A DNA stretch of 64,000 nt from Nymphaea colorata (taxonomy: Eukaryota > Streptophyta > Magnoliopsida > Nymphaeales > Nymphaeaceae). The stretch lies in assembly GCF_008831285.2 (NCBI RefSeq), contig NC_045139.1:24658412-24722411 (forward strand), in the 5' to 3' direction. This document shows, piece by piece, positions 59,641 through 64,000 of this stretch. Both the position numbers and the translations under genes were made by a program. Under the pieces are notes generated by a model, which ran no database searches, was not told the DNA's origin, and saw only the letters and a list, made by a program, of their open reading frames with translations. Numbering within the stretch: position 1 is the stretch's first letter; each line of letters opens with the position of its first letter.

Positions 59641-61310
59641 AGCAGTGATAGTTATAAGAAAAGGTAGTCAGGTCGGGTCAGTTGTTAGTCTGGAACTATG
59701 ACTAATCACTCGTGTACACAAGGGTCGAGGAAAATCTTACTGATTAGCATGAGAATAAGAACAAGGCCCTTGAGTTTTCCCTTTTAACTTTCTTTAACAG
59801 TCTGCATACGTATAAAACAGATTAGTAAGATTACTTGTCAACTAACACAGGTTGTTAGGTTCACAGCAAACAGATGATGATTAAAATAAAGAAACAGATT
59901 ACTAGACACTAGGACAGGTTCTACTTATAAATCCAATAAAAATTAAAATAGATTTATACAACAAAGCAGAAATTCCAAAGCAGATTGGATTAGAAAAGTC
60001 AAGAGTGCTGCCCACTGGTTGTCGGTCTCCACTGCAGATGCTGGTGGGGAGCTGGGGGGGAGAGAGTGCACAATGCAATGGAAGGGGGAAAAGGGAATTT
60101 TGAACCCTAAATTGTTCCATTTTAAAAGTTAACTAGAGGTTATTTGACCCCACTGAACTTATGGTTGACTCGAGTTAGGAGTGCACCTTTGTTGGACAGA
60201 AATAGACTGGTGCTTGACTGCACCCTACTTGTGTTGACTGAGTTTGATGCCACACCTGCACCAACATGTCATGTCGACTCAGGTACATTGCTGGTTTTCA
60301 TAAGTTGTGTTACTTAAAAAACTCAGTCACACAACCAATTAAGTACATGGGCAACCACATAGAATATTGGTGAGAAAAGGCTTGGGGATTTATAGACAAT
60401 ATGGATGTGCAGCCTCACTTGGGCCTTCTCAAGTTCTTTGATGGTAGGATATAATACTCCAAGAAGACAATAAGAAAAAGGTTAGCTGAATGGGAAAAAC
60501 ATTGAGAAACTGGAGGATGGGAACCCAAACAATTGATGTCATGGCTTCTAATAGTGAGGATGCATCAACTGTTGTAAAATGTGTTGCAACCTGTGTTGGT
60601 TGGTTCCAAGGTAAGATCATGGTTAATGTAACACTGTCATATGGCACCGACTTTGACACGATGTGGTGTGTGTGCTGCCTATGGCTTGAGTACGGCAAAG
60701 TAAAAAGGAGAACATGAAGAAGATTGAGGGAAAGAAAATTCACATATATAATTACATAGACAATCACATACAGATTGTTAAAATGATGTATAATTATTCA
60801 GTTAATTACACTGCGTTCAGTGTTTTAATGTTGAAAATCCAGCAACTCAGTCAACTCATGACTTGGCGTGTCTGCTTGGTGGCTCAGTTTGAATCTGTTA
60901 ACTATTTTTTTGTAAAAGACGAACCATAACTTGTCATTAGAACCTAAAAGGTATCTGATTACTTGTATAATTCAGATAAGTTAAATTAACATTAACTAAA
61001 GCTATGAGTATGACTAAGTTATGTTTACTTATATATAACAAGCAATTGGACAAGTAAACTACTCTGTGGTTGCATACTTCAACATAAGTGAGCATCAAGT
61101 ATCAATATATCAATGAAAAATAACTCCAAAGAAAGCATGAAAGTCGAACTATTCAACATTTACAGCTATCTCAAAGCTAACAAAGTGAACATGTGGGTAG
61201 ATAATATACCTGAACCTAAAAGCCTATTCAGCTTTACAATTCATTTTTAATTTTCAAATTTTATAAGTGAACAATGATTCTAATTTTATAATGTTCCAAA
61301 AGATAAGAAG
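59641..61310. other. Spacer within PIAL-like intron 7
   Basis: The first several hundred bases may be the gypsy 3' LTR, but no matching 5' LTR was seen. The rest is AT-rich with no recognised gene; a 75-codon frame at 60490-60717 has no known motif. Confidence 0.45.
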
Positions 61311-61504
61311 CTATGTTGCGTGGACACTTTAAGTGCATGTGCTGGAACATAACGCTGGTGCTGTTTCAGGACACTGCTTGGAATGACAGACTTAATTTTT
61401 GTGATTTTTTGGTATATTCTTGTAATTTTTTCTATATGCTTTTTTTAAAATCTATTTTAGCATTTTTTGTTCGGTAATATATATTTTATAAATGTAAACA
61501 ATGA

Positions 61505-61535
<31 letters not shown>

Positions 61536-61626
61536 CACGTATACATTCTGCCATGTCCCTGTACCAAAAGTTTTTAAAATAGTCCACACCTGTGCTGGCG
61601 GCCTCATCCGTAACCATGTGACATAG
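61311..61626. mobile_element. Family B-like short element (316 bp)
   Basis: The left end CTATGTTGCGTGG resembles CTATGTCACATGG. The right end CCATGTGACATAG is the family terminus, preceded by CCCTGTACCAAAAG and TTTTTAAAATAGTCC and by an AT microsatellite (61505-61535) about 90 bp from the end. Target duplication not found; the left boundary is inferred. Confidence 0.6.
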
Positions 61627-61945
61627 TTAGTACTTGGTAACTAGTCACCACGTTGATTGAAAGGAACTCAATGTGCAAATCTATACTCTATGACTAAATT
61701 TTTGGCAAGAACAAGTTTTGGGCAAGTCAAACAAGTTGACTCGTGTAATCAAATGAGATTAAAACCAAATGCCCTACTGGGTTGACTCAGTAGGAGGTTG
61801 AGTGGTGCTGACTTTGTGTGTGTCCAAAAATTGCTTGCAGTCACATGTCTCCTCCGAGGTTGACCCTTTAGAGGGCCGAGTCAAGCTGATTTGATGGGCT
61901 TTTAGACATTGTGCATGGTCACACATATATATATATATATGTATA

Positions 61946-62308
61946 TGTTAAAATATAAATCCTTCACCAGCACGTTGAAGAGGAGTCTCTTAGGATTCCA
62001 CCTCCTTGTAGAATGTGTTAAAATATTTAATGTCCTTGTAACATGTGAAGAGTCTCCTAGGATTCTATGTTGTAGTTAATATCCTTGTTATATGGGAAGT
62101 CTCCTAGGATTCTATGTTGTAGTTAATATCCTTGTAATATGTGAAGTCTCTTAGGTTTCTATGATGTAATTAATGTCCTTGGAGCTTGTGAAATCTCCTA
62201 GGATTCTACGATTGGAGACTCTTAGAATTCTGGAAATGAGATTATAAATAGAGGCCGTGCAAACCATTTTGGCTACGACTTCTTCTCCTCAGTTTCTTCT
62301 TGTTTTCA

Positions 62309-62356
<48 letters not shown>

Positions 62357-62413
62357 ATCTTCCTGCGTGAGTGCTGTTTTCGGGTTACAGATATTGGTGC
62401 TACATTTCTATCA
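61946..62413 (+). repeat. 5' LTR of the second copia (about 468 bp)
   Basis: It starts TGTTAAAATATAAATCC and ends TTTCTATCA directly before the primer-binding site. It includes an internal 47-bp repeat array and a CT microsatellite (about 62307-62350). The start is inferred from the TG dinucleotide and should be checked against the unseen 3' LTR. Confidence 0.75.
62028..62213 (+). repeat. About 47-bp tandem repeat inside the LTR, four copies
   Basis: Each unit has TAAT(G/A)TCCTTG, then GTGAA(G/A)TCTC(C/T)TAGG and TTCTA(T/C)G. Copies differ by a few bases. Confidence 0.85.
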
Positions 62414-62428
62414 TGGTATCAGAGCGCC
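62414..62428 (+). other. Primer-binding site of the second copia
   Basis: TGGTATCAGAGCGCC, complement of initiator Met tRNA, directly after the LTR. Confidence 0.92.
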
Positions 62429-62634
62429 AGGTTACGTTATCTCTACCAAACGAAATGCCCAAACAGGTCTGATCTGGTTAGAACTCTTTTCTCATCTTGT
62501 CTCTATCCTGAATTTACTTTTCTCTTGCGCAATTCTTGTTCCTTTTTCTTCTTGCTTACCCAAGGACACATCTTGTTATATCGTGTCTTCTTTCCCTCTC
62601 ATCTTCTACCTATATAACATTCCTTTCTGCTGTC

Positions 62635-64000
62635 ATGGAAAACCTTTCGCATTCTGGCATGTCCTCAAGTTTTCTTCTTCACCTTATTACCGAAAAACTC
62701 AACCATGAGAATTATCTGATCTGGAAAAGGCAAATCATGCCTTTCATAAGAAGTCAAGGCCTCTTTGGACATCTCGATGGTTCAACAAAGGCTCCACCAA
62801 TATCCGTCTTACAGGAAATAAAAAATGAGGCAGGAGAAGTTATTGCTGTTCATGAAGACAACAATCCTGAACATGTTATGTGGATGAGACGTGATCAAAG
62901 TCTGGTTGCGTATATTTTGTCCACTTTATCTCAACAAGTGTTACTTTCAGTTTCTGATGATTGTATTGCAGAAGAATTATGGGAAACCCTTGCTGATACA
63001 TTTTCCCAAATATCAGAAGCTCGAATTATGTACTTAAAGAAAGAATTTCAGAATTTGAGCAAAGGTTCAACGTCTATCATGGATTATTTGGGGCGTATTA
63101 AGGCCCTCGCAGACCAACTTGCGGCCTCAGGGAATAACATTTCTGATAAGGAAAAGGTGCAGCAAACCTTGAATGGACTTGGGCATGATTATCATGCTTT
63201 TATTACAGCTCTTGAGGTCCTTCCTGTTCTGCCTTCCTTCAACGAACTACAAGGTAAACTTCTCCAACATGAAATGAATATGAAAAGAGTCATTGAAAGG
63301 ACTGATCAAGAGAACTCCCAAAATGTGTTGGCTATGAATGTAAAGTTTGGTAAGAGCCATGGGAACTCCAACCATGGTGGTCGTGGCATTCTACCAACAC
63401 CACATAACCAAGGTATGTCTCCTTTGGATACTTCAAGAAAAATACCAATTTGTTTTCAGTGCAACAAGAAAGGACACATGAAGGCACAATGTTGGTTTAA
63501 TCCTCAAAATAAAAACAAAAGGGTAAGACATGATTATAAACAAGGAGGACAAAGTTCTAAATCCACCGCTGAAGATATGCAACAGCTATTGATGACCGCA
63601 TTCTCAAAGATGACTATAAAGCAAAATGAGCAGGGAGAATGGTTCTTGGATTCAGGTGCAGCTACCCATGTGACAGGAAATGCAGGTAAATTGACTAACT
63701 TATCCCCTCATTACGGTAGAAGTTGCATTATAACAGGTGATGGAAAATCTCATCCTATTACACATATTGGAAATGCACATATTCCATTGTCATCCTCGTC
63801 TCTATCACTGTCTAATGTTGTTCTTGCTCCCAATATAAAAAAGAACATCATATCCATTTCTAAACTCATTGATGATACAAGCTCTTCTGTTGAATTCACA
63901 CCTTCTTCTGTCTATGTCAAGGACCTCCAAACGAAGAAAATGTTCGCTGGAGGGGAGCGTCAAGGGAATATGTACGTCCTCAAGGAATGTCTACCCAAGG
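62635..64000 (+). CDS. Copia gag-pol, N-terminal 455 codons, continues beyond window
   Basis: The frame opens at ATG 62635 (MENLSHSGMSSSFLLHLITE) and has no stop up to base 64000. It contains the copia gag domain (NYLIWKRQIMPFI near residue 26; ELWETLADTF; later TLNGLGHDY), a CCHC knuckle CFQCNKKGHMKAQC (273-286) and the protease active site WFLDSGAATH (336-345). Integrase, reverse transcriptase and RNase H would lie right of the edge. The gag differs clearly from that of the 48066-52289 element, so it is another copia lineage. Confidence 0.93.
   Translation, partial: MENLSHSGMSSSFLLHLITEKLNHENYLIWKRQIMPFIRSQGLFGHLDGSTKAPPISVLQEIKNEAGEVIAVHEDNNPEHVMWMRRDQSLVAYILSTLSQQVLLSVSDDCIAEELWETLADTFSQISEARIMYLKKEFQNLSKGSTSIMDYLGRIKALADQLAASGNNISDKEKVQQTLNGLGHDYHAFITALEVLPVLPSFNELQGKLLQHEMNMKRVIERTDQENSQNVLAMNVKFGKSHGNSNHGGRGILPTPHNQGMSPLDTSRKIPICFQCNKKGHMKAQCWFNPQNKNKRVRHDYKQGGQSSKSTAEDMQQLLMTAFSKMTIKQNEQGEWFLDSGAATHVTGNAGKLTNLSPHYGRSCIITGDGKSHPITHIGNAHIPLSSSSLSLSNVVLAPNIKKNIISISKLIDDTSSSVEFTPSSVYVKDLQTKKMFAGGERQGNMYVLKECLPK

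Larger units (their letters stand above)
55206..64000 (+). other. PIAL-like intron 7 (open-ended)
   Basis: From the GTTAGT donor to the window edge no further PIAL exon was found. The intron contains a decayed gypsy element, a family B piece and the start of a copia element. Its true end is outside the window. Confidence 0.6.
61946..64000 (+). mobile_element. Second Ty1/copia element, 5' part, apparently intact
   Basis: A 5' LTR (61946-62413), primer-binding site and an open gag-pol run to the window edge. It lies in the same orientation as the PIAL-like gene, inside intron 7. The 3' part and target duplication are beyond the window. Confidence 0.9.

Noticed and set aside
1-64000. CRISPR arrays, operons, rRNA or tRNA genes
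   Set aside because: None seen. The short tandem repeats are direct-adjacent units without spacers, and the context is a plant nuclear genome.

Overview
The window is nuclear DNA of a flowering plant. Two spliced plant genes (a PP1-type protein phosphatase and a PIAL-type SUMO ligase), plant-type LINE, Ty1/copia, Ty3/gypsy and hAT elements, GT-AG introns and long AT-rich spacers all agree; there is no operon structure, CRISPR array or organellar gene. I could not name the species. Intron sizes above 7-8 kb, filled with transposons, point to a transposon-rich genome.

Layout. 1-3.7 kb: a degenerate L1-type LINE on the minus strand, cut by the window edge. 3.7-10.9 kb: AT-rich spacer with small tandem repeats and two MITE-like elements. 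10.95-23.2 kb: a complete PP1 catalytic-subunit gene on the plus strand with four coding exons (predicted 322 residues). Its 8.9-kb first intron carries four hAT-like insertions and a 131-bp tandem duplication. 22.7-23.6 kb: two small MITEs. 24.1-25.5 kb: two LINE relics in opposite orientation. 25.6-31.5 kb: a 5-kb hAT transposon (26475-31438) with a nearly intact but broken transposase, inserted inside an older element of a second hAT-like family. 31.5-38.2 kb: spacer with repeats and a broken copia relic. 38.5 kb to beyond the right edge: the 5' part of a PIAL1/2-like SUMO E4 ligase gene. Seven short exons (594 coding nt) are spread over 16.7 kb, and the SP-RING exons lie outside the window.

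The PIAL-like introns hold an LTR-like element, a hAT-like element, a long inverted repeat, a complete copia element with two identical 165-bp LTRs and an open 1407-codon gag-pol (47894-53081), a decayed gypsy element, and the start of a second apparently intact copia (61946 to the edge).

The most interesting signal is a set of hAT-like families. Family A (termini TAAG(G/C)CTGGGC, subterminal GGCC-rich arms) has one near-autonomous 4964-bp member and one 598-bp non-autonomous member, both with 8-bp target duplications. Family B (termini CTATGTCACA/TGTGACATAG, subterminal GTAC-rich arms, a microsatellite at a near-fixed distance from one end) has at least five supported members, two with clear 8-bp target duplications. 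A third TCGA-rich end may represent a similar family. All three build their end regions from repeats of a self-complementary tetramer. Functional statements rest on sequence recognition only; no alignments or database searches were run.
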